Shown: positions 36,465 to 45,011, numbered from the stretch's first letter. The stretch: 64,000 nt of DNA from an uncultured Lachnospiraceae bacterium (GCA_910579935.1 CAJTVQ010000019.1:4012-68011), one strand, 5' to 3'. The notes: a model not told the origin generated them from the letters alone. A program made the numbers and translations.

Positions 36465-36958
36465 TCCGCAACGATATTCCTTTCCATAATCTCACCCCAG
36501 CAGTCCATCAGCCTGTCTAAAGAAAATGCCGCATTGGCCGGACTGGTGGAGGGCAGCCGGCGGATTTCCATCCCGGCGCTCTCCCGGCAGAACCGGTCAT
36601 AAAGCCGGCACGCCTTATCCCCGTTCCCATAAATCCTCTTTATGGAACTGTTTTGCAGCAAACCGGCAATATCATTGGCCTCCACTTCCCGGATGGAACT
36701 GTCGCTGGAGCCTTCGATTTCGCAGGAACGGATCACATCCCATATGGCAATGCCATGTTTTAACAGCAGCGCTTTCTTCTCCCGGACGCTCTCCGGTACC
36801 TTTTCTTTCGTAAGTCCTGCCAGCACTTTCCAGAAACGGTTCTGCGGATGTCCGTAGTAAAAGGCGCTCTCCCTCGATTTTACCGAAGGGAACGTTCCTA
36901 AAATCAGTATTTCCGACCGGTTGTCATAAATCGGTTCAAATGTATGCGATACTCTCAT
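36461..36958 (-). CDS. DNA-deoxyinosine glycosylase (UDG superfamily)
   Basis: About 165 residues. Motifs ILGTFPSVKSRE, GHPQNRFWKVLAGL, HGIAIWDVI and LPSTSPANA match the family 6 (hypoxanthine-DNA) branch of the uracil-DNA glycosylase superfamily, which removes deaminated adenine from DNA. Two starts are possible: ATG 36958, which fits the usual N-terminus (VSHTFEPIYD), or ATG 36982, which would overlap nifU further. Its stop overlaps mnmA as ATGA. A base-excision gene inside an Fe-S/tRNA-thiolation operon is notable. Confidence 0.82.
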   Translation of the reverse strand: MRVSHTFEPIYDNRSEILILGTFPSVKSRESAFYYGHPQNRFWKVLAGLTKEKVPESVREKKALLLKHGIAIWDVIRSCEIEGSSDSSIREVEANDIAGLLQNSSIKRIYGNGDKACRLYDRFCRESAGMEIRRLPSTSPANAAFSLDRLMDCWGEIMERNIVAE

Positions 36959-36965
36959 ACACGCC

Positions 36966-37406
36966 TTAGTATTCTTCTTCATCCTCTTCGCCTTCGTGAA
37001 TATCCGTCTTCGGCTGTTCCAGCCCTTTAATCTCTATGCCATGCTTCTTTGCATAATCCCACAGAGCCGCATGGATCGCTTCCTCTGCCAGCAGGGAACA
37101 GTGTACCTTAACCGGCGGCAGTCCGTCAAGCGCCTCCATAACCGCCTTGTTCGTCACTTTCATTGCCTCTTCAATGCTTTTTCCCTTCACCAGTTCCGTC
37201 GCCATGCTGCTGGTGGCTACGGCCGCGCCACAGCCGAAGGTCTTAAATTTGCAGTCCCGTATCACGCCGTTCTCATCAATATCCAGGTAAATCCGCATAA
37301 TATCCCCGCATTTTGCATTTCCTACGGTTCCTATCCCGCTGGCATTTTCGATTTCCCCCACGTTTCTCGGATTCTGGAAATGGTCCATTACTTTTTCACT
37401 GTACAT
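36966..37406 (-). CDS. nifU: Iron-sulfur cluster scaffold, NifU N-terminal/IscU type
   Basis: 146-residue scaffold on which Fe-S clusters are built. The three cluster cysteines lie in GNAKCGDIM, TFGCGAAVA and VHCSLLAEEA. The N-terminus MYSEKVMDHFQNPRNVGE is characteristic. A short acidic tail (EGEDEEE-like) ends the protein. It lies 10 nt downstream of nifS and works with it. Confidence 0.95.
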   Translation of the reverse strand: MYSEKVMDHFQNPRNVGEIENASGIGTVGNAKCGDIMRIYLDIDENGVIRDCKFKTFGCGAAVATSSMATELVKGKSIEEAMKVTNKAVMEALDGLPPVKVHCSLLAEEAIHAALWDYAKKHGIEIKGLEQPKTDIHEGEEDEEEY

Positions 37407-37416
37407 ACGTTATCCC

Positions 37417-38598
37417 TCATTTCTGCTTTTTTATAAAATCTTCATATAGCGGGGACATTTCCCGCAGTTTGCCAACAATCTCTTTTACCGCATTCGCTAC
37501 CCGGTCCATTTCTTCCATCGTATTCTCCGCGCTTACCGTCAGCCGCAGCGAACCGTGGGCAATCTCATGGGGCAGTCCGATAGCAAGCAGTACGTGGGAC
37601 GGGTCCAGAGAACCGGAAGTACATGCCGAACCGCTGGACGCGCAGATTCCTTTCATATCCAGCATGATGAGCAGCGATTCGCCCTCTATAAACCGGAAGC
37701 TGTAATTGACATTGTTGGACAGCCGCATTTTGGCATCTCCGTTCAGCCGGCAGTAAGGAACTTCCTCTCCGAGCCTTTTTATCAGATGATCCCTCAGCGC
37801 CTTTTCCTTTGTACGGTTCTCCTCCAGCCTGGAAAACGCCAGTTCCGCCGCCCTGCCGATTCCCACGATTCCCGGCACATTCTCCGTACCGGCACGCCTT
37901 CCCCGCTCCTGCTGGCCTCCGTGGAGGAACGAACGGATTTTGATTCCTTTGCGGATATAGAGGAAGCCGATTCCCTTCGGTCCGTTAAACTTGTGTCCGC
38001 TGGCGCTCAGCATATCGATCTTCAGCTCTTCCACGTCAATCGGCACATGGGCATATGCCTGTACCGCATCCGTATGGAACAAAATCCCCCGTTCTCTGGC
38101 AAGCTCCCCGATTTCCCGCACCGGTTGTATGGTTCCGATTTCATTATTGGCAAACATCACCGATATGAGTATGGTGTCCGGACGGATGGCCTGCTTTAAG
38201 TCCTCCAGTTTCAGGATACCGTTCTCATCCACATCAATATAGGTAACTTCATATCCCCTCTTCTCCAAATATTCACAGGTATGCAGTACGGCATGATGCT
38301 CGATTTTTGATGTAATGATATGCTTTCCCTTCCCGGCATATGCTTCCGCCGTGGCTGTCAGCGCCCAGTTATCGGCTTCCGAACCGCCTCCCGTAAAATA
38401 TATTTCATTGGTTTTCGCCCCCATTGTGGCGGCAATCCGCTCCCTTGCCCGTGTTACCGCTTCTTTTGCCGCGGAACCGAGGGAATAAATACTGCTTGGG
38501 TTCCCATAATGTTCCGTAAAATACGGAAGCATTGCTTCCACCACTTCCGGCGCCGTCTTCGTAGTCGCCGCGTTATCCAGATAAATCGGCTGTTCCAT
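37417..38598 (-). CDS. nifS: Cysteine desulfurase
   Basis: 393-residue PLP enzyme that takes sulfur from cysteine for Fe-S assembly and tRNA thiolation. The PLP lysine is in SASGHKFNGPKG (about 203) and the active cysteine loop is SSGSACTSGSLDPSHVL (about 322). The N-terminal IYLDNAATTKTAPEV is typical of the NifS/IscS group. It is first in nifS-nifU-glycosylase-mnmA, transcribed from a promoter with overlapping palindromes at 38676-38729. Confidence 0.96.
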   Translation of the reverse strand: MEQPIYLDNAATTKTAPEVVEAMLPYFTEHYGNPSSIYSLGSAAKEAVTRARERIAATMGAKTNEIYFTGGGSEADNWALTATAEAYAGKGKHIITSKIEHHAVLHTCEYLEKRGYEVTYIDVDENGILKLEDLKQAIRPDTILISVMFANNEIGTIQPVREIGELARERGILFHTDAVQAYAHVPIDVEELKIDMLSASGHKFNGPKGIGFLYIRKGIKIRSFLHGGQQERGRRAGTENVPGIVGIGRAAELAFSRLEENRTKEKALRDHLIKRLGEEVPYCRLNGDAKMRLSNNVNYSFRFIEGESLLIMLDMKGICASSGSACTSGSLDPSHVLLAIGLPHEIAHGSLRLTVSAENTMEEMDRVANAVKEIVGKLREMSPLYEDFIKKQK

Positions 38599-38675
38599 AA
38601 TCTCCTCTCAGTCCTTCCTCAACGATATTTTCCATCTCCGCAGGCGCAGGGCCGGACGGACATGTAATTCCTAGT

Positions 38676-38729
38676 AATTCACTTTGAATTAAGTGATATC
38701 ACTATACCACGCATGCCCTGTTCTGTCAA
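38676..38729 (-). promoter_or_regulatory. nifS promoter with two overlapping palindromes (putative operator)
   Basis: On the minus strand TTGACA (38724-38729), a 17-nt spacer and TATAGT (38701-38706). Overlapping the -10 box and start site are a perfect 12-bp palindrome AGTGATATCACT (38692-38703) and, 1 nt on, AATTCA/TGAATT around a 3-nt centre (38676-38690). The position predicts repression. Fe-S operons of this kind in Firmicutes are often controlled by Rrf2/IscR regulators, but no such gene is adjacent here. Confidence 0.65.
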
Positions 38730-38778
38730 TAAAGTGAACCGCATATATTTATAAACAAATCCGTAAGACAGGTATTGC

Positions 38779-40116
38779 ATGAAGAAAAACAATCCTCTTA
38801 TTACAGGCACTATTATTCTGACCGTTACAGGCTTTGTCAGCCGTTTCATCGGCTTTTTTTACCGGATTTTCCTCTCCCGGGTGTTCGGCGCCGAAGGAAT
38901 GGGGCTGTATCAGCTTACCTCCCCGGTTCTAGCGCTGACTTTCTCCGTCACCGTCTCCGGTATACAGACCGCTATCTCCAAATTTGTGGCAAGCGAAACC
39001 TCGACACATGATTACCGAAGTTCCTTCCGCACCCTTTTCACCGGATTCGGTATTTCCATGCTGCTTTCTGCCGGATGTACCGCTTATATCTACCTGTTTT
39101 CGGATACCATAGCGGCGGAACTCCTGTTTGAACCGCGGACTGCGCCGCTGCTGCGTATCATCGCGCTTTCCATACCCATGACCACCATTCATTCCTGCAT
39201 CAACGGCTACTTTTATGGCATCCGTAAAACTTCCGTGCCCTCTCTGGCACAATTGGCGGAACAGATCATAAGGGTCGGCAGCGTATATCTGATTTATGTC
39301 TATTATACGGGTAAAGGTTATACTCCTACCATCAGTTTTGCAGTAGTGGGCCTCATTATCGGCGAAGCCGCTTCCATGCTGGTCTGCCTTGCCGCCATTT
39401 ACCATCGCTTCTATTCCTTAACGATGTCGCGCTGTCTCATCCAGAAAATGAAGCAACCCGCTTTTACCTATATTAAGGAAGCCAGACGGCTGCTTTCCCT
39501 GGCTGTTCCGCTTTCCCTGAACCGTACCCTGATCAATTTTCTGCAAAGTATTGAGGCCATATACATTCCCCAGTGTCTGCAGCGTTACGGATATCATAAC
39601 GCCAGGGCTCTGAGCGTCTATGGCGTACTGACGGGGATGGCGCTGCCCCTGATTCTCTTTCCCTCCGCCATCACCAACTCGGTTTCCGTCCTGCTTCTGC
39701 CTATCGTATCGGAGGCGGACGGCAGTGGAAACCATGCAGCTGTCCGCAAGGCGGTGCGCAAATCCATTAAATACTGCCTGCTCCTCGGTTTCCTTTGTAC
39801 GGGCTTTTTCCTTTTATTTGGACGGTTTGCGGGAAATGTCTTATATAACAGCTCACTTGCCGGGAGTTTTATTATTACCTTAAGTTTTATCTGCCCTTTT
39901 ATGTATGTTGCCAGTACGCTAAACAGTATCCTGAACGGGCTGGGACGTACTGCCTCTACCTTTCTGTTCAGTATGGTAAGCCTGGGTCTGCGCCTGCTCT
40001 TTGTGTTTTGGCTGATTCCCGTGCTGGGGATTCAGGGGTATCTGTACGGACTGCTGGCGAGCCAGTTGATGCAGACGCTTTTGTGCGTGTTTGCGGTCAG
40101 GAAGTATTTGCGGTAG
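38779..40116 (+). CDS. Polysaccharide/lipid flippase, SpoVB-like (MOP superfamily)
   Basis: 445 residues with about 12-14 hydrophobic helices. The start LITGTIILTVTGFVSRFIGF and RIFLSRVFGAEGMGLYQL match the SpoVB/MurJ-like branch of the MOP exporters that flip lipid-linked cell-wall precursors, often for spore cortex. SpoIIM in the same window agrees with a sporulating host. It is divergent from nifS; only a weak ribosome site (ACAGG) precedes the ATG. Followed by a terminator hairpin. Confidence 0.85.
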   Translation: MKKNNPLITGTIILTVTGFVSRFIGFFYRIFLSRVFGAEGMGLYQLTSPVLALTFSVTVSGIQTAISKFVASETSTHDYRSSFRTLFTGFGISMLLSAGCTAYIYLFSDTIAAELLFEPRTAPLLRIIALSIPMTTIHSCINGYFYGIRKTSVPSLAQLAEQIIRVGSVYLIYVYYTGKGYTPTISFAVVGLIIGEAASMLVCLAAIYHRFYSLTMSRCLIQKMKQPAFTYIKEARRLLSLAVPLSLNRTLINFLQSIEAIYIPQCLQRYGYHNARALSVYGVLTGMALPLILFPSAITNSVSVLLLPIVSEADGSGNHAAVRKAVRKSIKYCLLLGFLCTGFFLLFGRFAGNVLYNSSLAGSFIITLSFICPFMYVASTLNSILNGLGRTASTFLFSMVSLGLRLLFVFWLIPVLGIQGYLYGLLASQLMQTLLCVFAVRKYLR

Positions 40117-40120
40117 ACTG

Positions 40121-40161
40121 GGAGGGAGGACGCCGCAAGAGGAACTCCCTCCATTTCTTTC
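40121..40161 (+). terminator. Terminator after the flippase gene
   Basis: GGAGGGAG pairs with CTCCCTCC over 8 bp with a 16-nt loop, followed by ATTTCTTTC. The rest of the gap to 40360 shows no gene. Confidence 0.6.
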
Positions 40162-40360
40162 TGCCGCCGTCTGCTCCTGTCATGCCATGCGTTGATATCC
40201 GCAAAGCGTATGACGGTCTTGCAAAAACCGTTGAACGTATGCATGATGTGTTCTTTGTATGCTTCTGTGCAAAGCATAGATGATTCCCCCTTTCTCCCAC
40301 ATAGGGGTGGTCAACACCAATACAAAATTGTGTTTATTTTATTTCTGGATAGACTTTCCA

Positions 40361-41167
40361 TTATCTCGTGAGAAAATTCAAAATCCGTTCATTAAAATCT
40401 TTGGCTTCTTCATACACCGCATGTCCAAGACCATTATAAATAACCAATTCGCTATGACTAATCTTTTCGGCTATTGCAGAAGCCGCAGTTGCTCCAACAA
40501 TTTTATCGCAATCCCCACCAATCACTAATGTAGGACATACTATTTTACTTAATTCCGAATAAGCATTATGGCTGATACAAGAAGACGCTTGTATAAGAAA
40601 ACGCTTAAAACTTTTTGGCTTTCCTATTCTTCCAATGAATGGATAAATTCGACGGTACTTTTTTAAGTATTTCTCTGAATATGATTTTTCCGCTGTATCT
40701 ATCATTAAATCCTTATAATTTCCTTGCTTTGCCATTTCAATCCAAACACCAGCTGCTTTTTTTATTATTTCATTAGAGTTTGCACTTGTTACCGCCAAAA
40801 TGAGCTTATTAACCAAATCCGGATAATCAATCGCAAGATATTGCGCTATCATGCCACCTTGGGATATGCCTAAAACATCTGCTTTTGAAATACCAAGAAC
40901 GTTCATAGCTTCTGCATGGTCTTTTGCCATTTCCCTTGTAGAATATCCCTCTTGCAAATGCTTTTTCCGACTGAAAACATATACGGTAAATTCTTTGGCA
41001 TATATCCTATACATCATCGAAAAAACAACAGACATTCCTTTTACCGTAGACAGTCCATCTCCCAAACCGGGCAGCATGATAAGATTTTTATTTCCATTTC
41101 CAAAAGATACATAATCCATTTCGGAATTTCCAGCACGGACACTTCCGTTACGGGCATTATATAACAT
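40361..41167 (-). CDS. Alpha/beta hydrolase
   Basis: 268 residues. The nucleophile elbow GISQGGMIAQ (Ser about 104), an oxyanion-type MLPGLGDGLS near residue 32, an Asp in VIGGDCDKIVG (about 218) and the His in GLGHAVYEEA near the C-terminus form the expected catalytic set. The gene is markedly more AT-rich and uses different codons from its neighbours, as does the TetR gene 11 nt upstream; the two appear to have been acquired together. Substrate unknown; TetR pairing suggests an inducible esterase or similar. Confidence 0.85.
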   Translation of the reverse strand: MLYNARNGSVRAGNSEMDYVSFGNGNKNLIMLPGLGDGLSTVKGMSVVFSMMYRIYAKEFTVYVFSRKKHLQEGYSTREMAKDHAEAMNVLGISKADVLGISQGGMIAQYLAIDYPDLVNKLILAVTSANSNEIIKKAAGVWIEMAKQGNYKDLMIDTAEKSYSEKYLKKYRRIYPFIGRIGKPKSFKRFLIQASSCISHNAYSELSKIVCPTLVIGGDCDKIVGATAASAIAEKISHSELVIYNGLGHAVYEEAKDFNERILNFLTR

Positions 41168-41178
41168 AACAACCTCCT

Positions 41179-41805
41179 TTATTTTACGATTCCTGCCTTT
41201 AGAATTTTAATATACTCTGATAACTCTTTTACATATTCTTTTTTTATCATTTCAAAATCTGAATAGGCTTGTTTCTGTATTCTTGTCAAAAAATCATCGT
41301 TAAAACCTTTAAGAAGCCACTTTACCACATCAATCGTTTTTTGCCTGTTCCACCGAAATTGAGTTGTATCAATGTCCTGTAAAAACCAATAATATATCTC
41401 TTGTTCTCTATTGCCATATTTTAATACGGTTTTCTTATAAATATCGGTGTCATTTTGGGTGAACGCCTTGACTATCATTTTGGATTTTTCGGGATACAAA
41501 ATATACCAAGAAAATTCCAAAACAGAGAACTCCACTATCCGTTGGAATAAATCGGTGGAAAGGGTATTTATTTTTTCTTCTAAGCTGGAAATAAGCTCCG
41601 CTGTGATTTCGTCAAGAACATAAAAATAAAAATCCTCTTTTGTTGGAAAATATTTAAATAAACTGCCTTTACTGATACCAGCTTTTTTAACAATTCGATT
41701 TGTAGAACTGTTTTCATAACCATAATCGGCAAATTCGGAAACTCCTGCTATAAAAATATTTTGCTGTTTTTCAGTATCCAGTCCCAAAAATAAAGGTGTT
41801 GGCAC
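41179..41805 (-). CDS. TetR/AcrR-family transcriptional regulator
   Basis: 208 residues. The N-terminal helix-turn-helix is visible (FADYGYENSSTNRIVKKAGI, then KGSLFKYFPTKEDFYF), the TetR signature. The ligand domain is not recognisable by family. The start is GTG 41805 behind AAAGGAG. It precedes and is probably cotranscribed with the hydrolase gene, and its promoter carries two matching palindromes, consistent with autorepression. AT-rich composition marks it as acquired. Confidence 0.92.
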   Translation of the reverse strand: MPTPLFLGLDTEKQQNIFIAGVSEFADYGYENSSTNRIVKKAGISKGSLFKYFPTKEDFYFYVLDEITAELISSLEEKINTLSTDLFQRIVEFSVLEFSWYILYPEKSKMIVKAFTQNDTDIYKKTVLKYGNREQEIYYWFLQDIDTTQFRWNRQKTIDVVKWLLKGFNDDFLTRIQKQAYSDFEMIKKEYVKELSEYIKILKAGIVK

Positions 41806-41824
41806 TATAATCTCCTTTCTCTAA

Positions 41825-41909
41825 TGACCACTCGGTCACTTTGTGTGTTTAATTTTAGTGACCATGTGGTCACTAAAATTACTATACCAGATTTTTGCCT
41901 ATTTGTCAA
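41825..41909 (-). promoter_or_regulatory. TetR promoter with twin operator palindromes
   Basis: Minus-strand promoter: TTGACA (41904-41909), 17-nt spacer, TATAGT (41881-41886). A near-perfect 30-bp palindrome at 41851-41880 (core TGACC-ATGT-GGTCA) covers the start site. A second copy of the core, TGACC-ACTC-GGTCA, lies at 41825-41838 in the untranslated leader, 34 bp away. Matching cores and position point to binding by the adjacent TetR protein. Confidence 0.75.
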
Positions 41910-42059
41910 TTAAATTTCAACATTCCTCTCGGTGCTTCAGGGTAAGTTTATCTTTGGTTTCTTTGCTTCGGAATAGTGTGGTGCTGGCGGTCTATCGCTT
42001 GTTTTCGGTTGCTTGCTTCTTTACCGTACATGAGCATTGGATCAGGATTTGTCATATCG

Positions 42060-42088
42060 TTGTAATGGAGGATGGTATATGTTATAAT
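42060..42088 (+). promoter_or_regulatory. Promoter of the TIGR04076-like gene
   Basis: TTGTAA, a 17-nt spacer and perfect TATAAT at 42083-42088, about 50 nt before the ATG. The rest of the 41.9-42.06 kb stretch shows no gene. Confidence 0.6.
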
Positions 42089-42138
42089 TTGAACGTTATT
42101 GGGAATGGAAAATTTGGGTTTTTTGGAATGAGATTTTT

Positions 42139-42489
42139 ATGAAAAAGCGGTATGATGATGAGTATGAGTGGGAAATTGAAGTGACTGGGTTTAATAAGGA
42201 TAATGAAGAAACGGAAAGATTTTGCCGGAATGGTGAACAAATCGGAGATATATATACCTGTACCTACGGTTGTCCCGTCAATTCACAGGGACAGGGGATT
42301 TGTTCTAAAGTTATGATGATGCTGTATCCGGTTATGGAAGCGGTCCGAAGCGGCGGAAATTTGGAATATGCAGGCGGGGACAGTAGGTATAGTAAGGTTG
42401 TAATGTGCCCGGACGGATGTGTATTATTCCGAATCACGGCGAAACCATTGGAGAACGAAAACTTTTTTAAGGGAAAATTTTTTGATTGA
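42139..42489 (+). CDS. TIGR04076-like small protein, function unknown
   Basis: 116 residues. The C-terminal half (CSKVMMMLYPVMEAVRSGGN and then CPDGCVLFRI) resembles the small TIGR04076 family, in which a cysteine plus a CxDG-type C-terminal motif recur. An N-terminal pair TYGCP adds cysteines, hinting at metal binding or redox use. No function is established. It has its own promoter and stands alone between the TetR region and the DAHP synthase gene. Confidence 0.6.
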   Translation: MKKRYDDEYEWEIEVTGFNKDNEETERFCRNGEQIGDIYTCTYGCPVNSQGQGICSKVMMMLYPVMEAVRSGGNLEYAGGDSRYSKVVMCPDGCVLFRITAKPLENENFFKGKFFD

Positions 42490-42493
42490 TTCC

Positions 42494-42522
42494 TTGCGCA
42501 ACCCCGGCCAATATATTATAAT
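42494..42522 (+). promoter_or_regulatory. Promoter of DAHP synthase gene
   Basis: TTGCGC, a 17-nt spacer and perfect TATAAT at 42517-42522. The roughly 100-nt leader that follows shows no T-box or leader-peptide terminator that I could recognise. Confidence 0.5.
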
Positions 42523-42625
42523 ATTTTTGTTTTGCAGACCGGCTCCGCGGGAACCAGGCTTTCTCCCATGCTGCCGTTCTGCCAATTGTAGTCGTAATTT
42601 GACACACAGCATGGAGGTATGAAAA

Positions 42626-43654
42626 ATGTCATTTGAATTTATACAAAAGCTGCCCACTCCGGACGAGATACGCAGACAGTTCCCCCTGCCGGAAAAACTG
42701 GTAGAATTAAAGCAGCGCAGGGATGCGGAAATAAGGGAGGTTCTGACCGGAAAGGACAACCGTTTCCTTGTAATTATCGGTCCCTGTTCCGCAGACAATG
42801 AAGAAGCGGTTTGTGATTATGTCAACCGTCTTGCAAAGGTAAATGAAAGAGTAAAAGATAAGCTGATTCTGATTCCGAGAATCTACACGAACAAACCCCG
42901 TACGACAGGCGAGGGGTATAAGGGGATCGTGCACCAGCCCGACCCCGAAAAAAAACCTGATTTTCTGGCAGGTCTGATCGCTATGCGCAAAATGCAGATC
43001 CGTGCTATTGCAGAGTCAGGGCTCACGGCTGCGGATGAAATGCTCTACCCTGAAAACTGGCGTTACGTTTCCGATATTCTTTCTTATGTCGCTATCGGGG
43101 CACGTTCTGTGGAAGACCAGCAGCACCGTCTGACGGTCAGCGGTTTTGATGTTCCCGCCGGCATGAAAAATCCTACCAGCGGTGATTTCTCTATTATGCT
43201 GAATTCCGTTTTTGCCGCCCAGCATCCCCATTCCTTTATTTACCGGGGCTGGGAAGTGCAAACTACAGGAAACAATCTGACGCATACGGTTTTGCGCGGT
43301 TCCGTAAATAAATACGGAAGAAGCCTTCCGAATTATCATTACGAGGACCTGAATACACTCCTTACCCTGTATAATGAACGAGATTTAAAAAATCCCGCCT
43401 GCATCATTGATGCCAATCACAACAACTCCAATAAACAGTACAGACAGCAGATCCGCATCGTTAAGGAAGTGCTGCACAGCCGAAAGCTGAACGCGGATAT
43501 CCATCAGTTGGTAAAAGGTGTGATGGTGGAAAGTTACATTGAGGAAGGATGCCAGAAAATAGGAGAAGGCGTTTACGGACGCTCCATAACCGACCCCTGC
43601 CTTGGCTGGGAAGATTCGGAACAGTTGATTTATGATATCGCTGATTATGTGTAA
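42626..43654 (+). CDS. 3-deoxy-7-phosphoheptulonate synthase (DAHP synthase, type I AroFGH class)
   Basis: 342-residue enzyme joining erythrose 4-phosphate and phosphoenolpyruvate, the first step to aromatic amino acids. The motifs FLVIIGPCSADN (about 48), PRIYTNKPRTTGEGYKG (about 85), ADEMLYPENW (about 135), GARSVEDQQHR (about 156) and CIIDANHNNSNKQY (about 256) fit the AroG-type class I alpha enzymes with an N-terminal regulatory extension. AroG enzymes are usually feedback-inhibited by Phe, Tyr or Trp; which one is not visible. GGAGG lies before the ATG. Confidence 0.93.
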   Translation: MSFEFIQKLPTPDEIRRQFPLPEKLVELKQRRDAEIREVLTGKDNRFLVIIGPCSADNEEAVCDYVNRLAKVNERVKDKLILIPRIYTNKPRTTGEGYKGIVHQPDPEKKPDFLAGLIAMRKMQIRAIAESGLTAADEMLYPENWRYVSDILSYVAIGARSVEDQQHRLTVSGFDVPAGMKNPTSGDFSIMLNSVFAAQHPHSFIYRGWEVQTTGNNLTHTVLRGSVNKYGRSLPNYHYEDLNTLLTLYNERDLKNPACIIDANHNNSNKQYRQQIRIVKEVLHSRKLNADIHQLVKGVMVESYIEEGCQKIGEGVYGRSITDPCLGWEDSEQLIYDIADYV

Positions 43655-43674
43655 AAATCATACCGGAAAACAAA

Positions 43675-43710
43675 AAACAGTCTGTTCCTTATTGGCATCA
43701 GGCTGTTTTA
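43675..43710 (+). terminator. Terminator after DAHP synthase
   Basis: AAACAGTCTG pairs with CAGGCTGTTT over 10 bp (one T-G) with a 14-nt loop, ending in T residues. Confidence 0.65.
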
Positions 43711-43726
43711 ATGCCAAAACCGGCAC

Positions 43727-44335
43727 TTAAAATATTTTCAAAAAACCAGACAGCAGTACCGGATTGACATAGCTTTCCACTACGCTTTCACCAATAAGAA
43801 CTCCTGCTATGACAAGAAGACGGGGAATTTCCTTAATCAAATACTGCTTTCCCCTCCCATATCCTGATTCAGCCATCCGTTCCGAATGATATAATGCCAT
43901 ATTCAGATGATAACACCAGTCCATCAGCATGATGCATACCGGCACGAGAAGCAGATAGTGCGGCATCATGCTCACCAGCGCCAGCGCAATCCCCCGTATC
44001 CCATAGCGGATCGAAGCCACCGACAGGAAAATTCCGGCCATCGTTCCCATCCACAAGGCATATGCCGATACGGAAACTGCGCCTATATAAGTAGTTGCCA
44101 ACAGGCATAACAGCGCTGCAGTTCCAAGCCTCTCCTGCAGTACATAGCGGAAAAATGCCTTTCCGTCCACTTCCAGGAATTTCAGCCTGCTCAGGGAAGC
44201 AGCGCTCAGAAACTCCATATCCTGCACAAAAGAATCCCTCCAGATATTCAGAATCAGGATTCCTGCCAGAAATCCCCCTAAAAAGAAATACAGCCAGCGG
44301 ATATGCCGGCTGTCCATTCCATATATTTGATACAT
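43727..44335 (-). CDS. spoIIM: Stage II sporulation protein M
   Basis: 202-residue membrane protein with about five hydrophobic helices, including AAVSVSAYALW-like and LVSMMPHYLLLVPVCIML segments typical of the SpoIIM/DUF95 family. In sporulating Bacilli and Clostridia it works with SpoIIP and SpoIID during engulfment. The start is placed at ATG 44335 (MYQIYGMD) behind AGGA; in-frame ATGs at 44392 and 44428 would add 19-31 residues. The order nudF-spoIIM is also seen in Bacillus subtilis. Confidence 0.85.
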   Translation of the reverse strand: MYQIYGMDSRHIRWLYFFLGGFLAGILILNIWRDSFVQDMEFLSAASLSRLKFLEVDGKAFFRYVLQERLGTAALLCLLATTYIGAVSVSAYALWMGTMAGIFLSVASIRYGIRGIALALVSMMPHYLLLVPVCIMLMDWCYHLNMALYHSERMAESGYGRGKQYLIKEIPRLLVIAGVLIGESVVESYVNPVLLSGFLKIF

Positions 44336-44431
44336 AACTGTTTCCTGACACCCCATATTCTTTACAATATATGCGTGTCCGGAGAAATACATGCTTCTTT
44401 CTTTTCGTACATGGAAATCCGTTTTCATGTT

Positions 44432-44974
44432 TTAAGAACCGCAATACTTGACCCGATATGCCATAATTGCCGCAACCGTTTTAGCGTCTTCAATCTTTCC
44501 CGACAGAATCATATCGCTCAGCTCTTCTACCGAATATGCTTCCACATTGATAAACTCATCTTCATCCAGATGCTGCTCGCCCTTTACCAGGTTCTTTGCC
44601 ACATAAATATCTATTTTCTCATTACAGAACGCCACCGTGGTACGGATTGTGAGAAGCAGTTCCAACTCATGGGAACGGTAACCCGTCTCTTCCTCCAATT
44701 CCCTTGCCGCCGCATCCAGCGTAGGCTCGGAAGCTCCGTTCAGACCGCCTGCCGGTATCTCCAGTGTATAACGGTCCAGCGCATTCCGGTACTGACGCAC
44801 CATCAACAGTTTCCCGTCCTTCCTGACCGGAACTACCGCTGCCGCCCCTTTATGACCAATAAAATCCCATTCTACTACATTCCCGTTGGGAACCTGCACC
44901 GTATCCTTATAAAAATCCACAATGGCGCCATGATATACCAGTTCCCGATCCAGTCTCTTAAATTCTTCCGCCAT
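44432..44974 (-). CDS. nudF: ADP-ribose pyrophosphatase-type Nudix hydrolase
   Basis: 180 residues. The Nudix box is present as AARELEEETGYRS preceded by GGLNGASEPTLD (about residues 85-110). The N-terminal VYHGAIVDFYKDTVQVPNG fits ADP-ribose pyrophosphatases of the NudF type. It hydrolyses ADP-ribose or similar nucleoside diphosphate sugars. Gene order with spoIIM supports the call. Confidence 0.88.
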   Translation of the reverse strand: MAEEFKRLDRELVYHGAIVDFYKDTVQVPNGNVVEWDFIGHKGAAAVVPVRKDGKLLMVRQYRNALDRYTLEIPAGGLNGASEPTLDAAARELEEETGYRSHELELLLTIRTTVAFCNEKIDIYVAKNLVKGEQHLDEDEFINVEAYSVEELSDMILSGKIEDAKTVAAIMAYRVKYCGS

Positions 44975-45011
44975 AACTCAAACCTTTCTGCTTTGTTATA
45001 TACCTGCTTTC

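Noticed and set aside
35415..36602. 395-residue open frame on the plus strand opposite mnmA and the glycosylase
   Set aside because: Shadow of well-supported minus-strand genes; the composition is low-complexity, His/Arg/Pro-rich and no ribosome site or family is seen.
41843..42142. 99-residue plus-strand frame upstream of the TIGR04076-like gene
   Set aside because: It overlaps the TetR operator and promoter, lacks a ribosome site and has no plausible protein features.
42523..42625. T-box or attenuator before the DAHP synthase gene
   Set aside because: No specifier/antiterminator elements, leader ORF with aromatic codons or terminator hairpin could be made out in the 100-nt leader.
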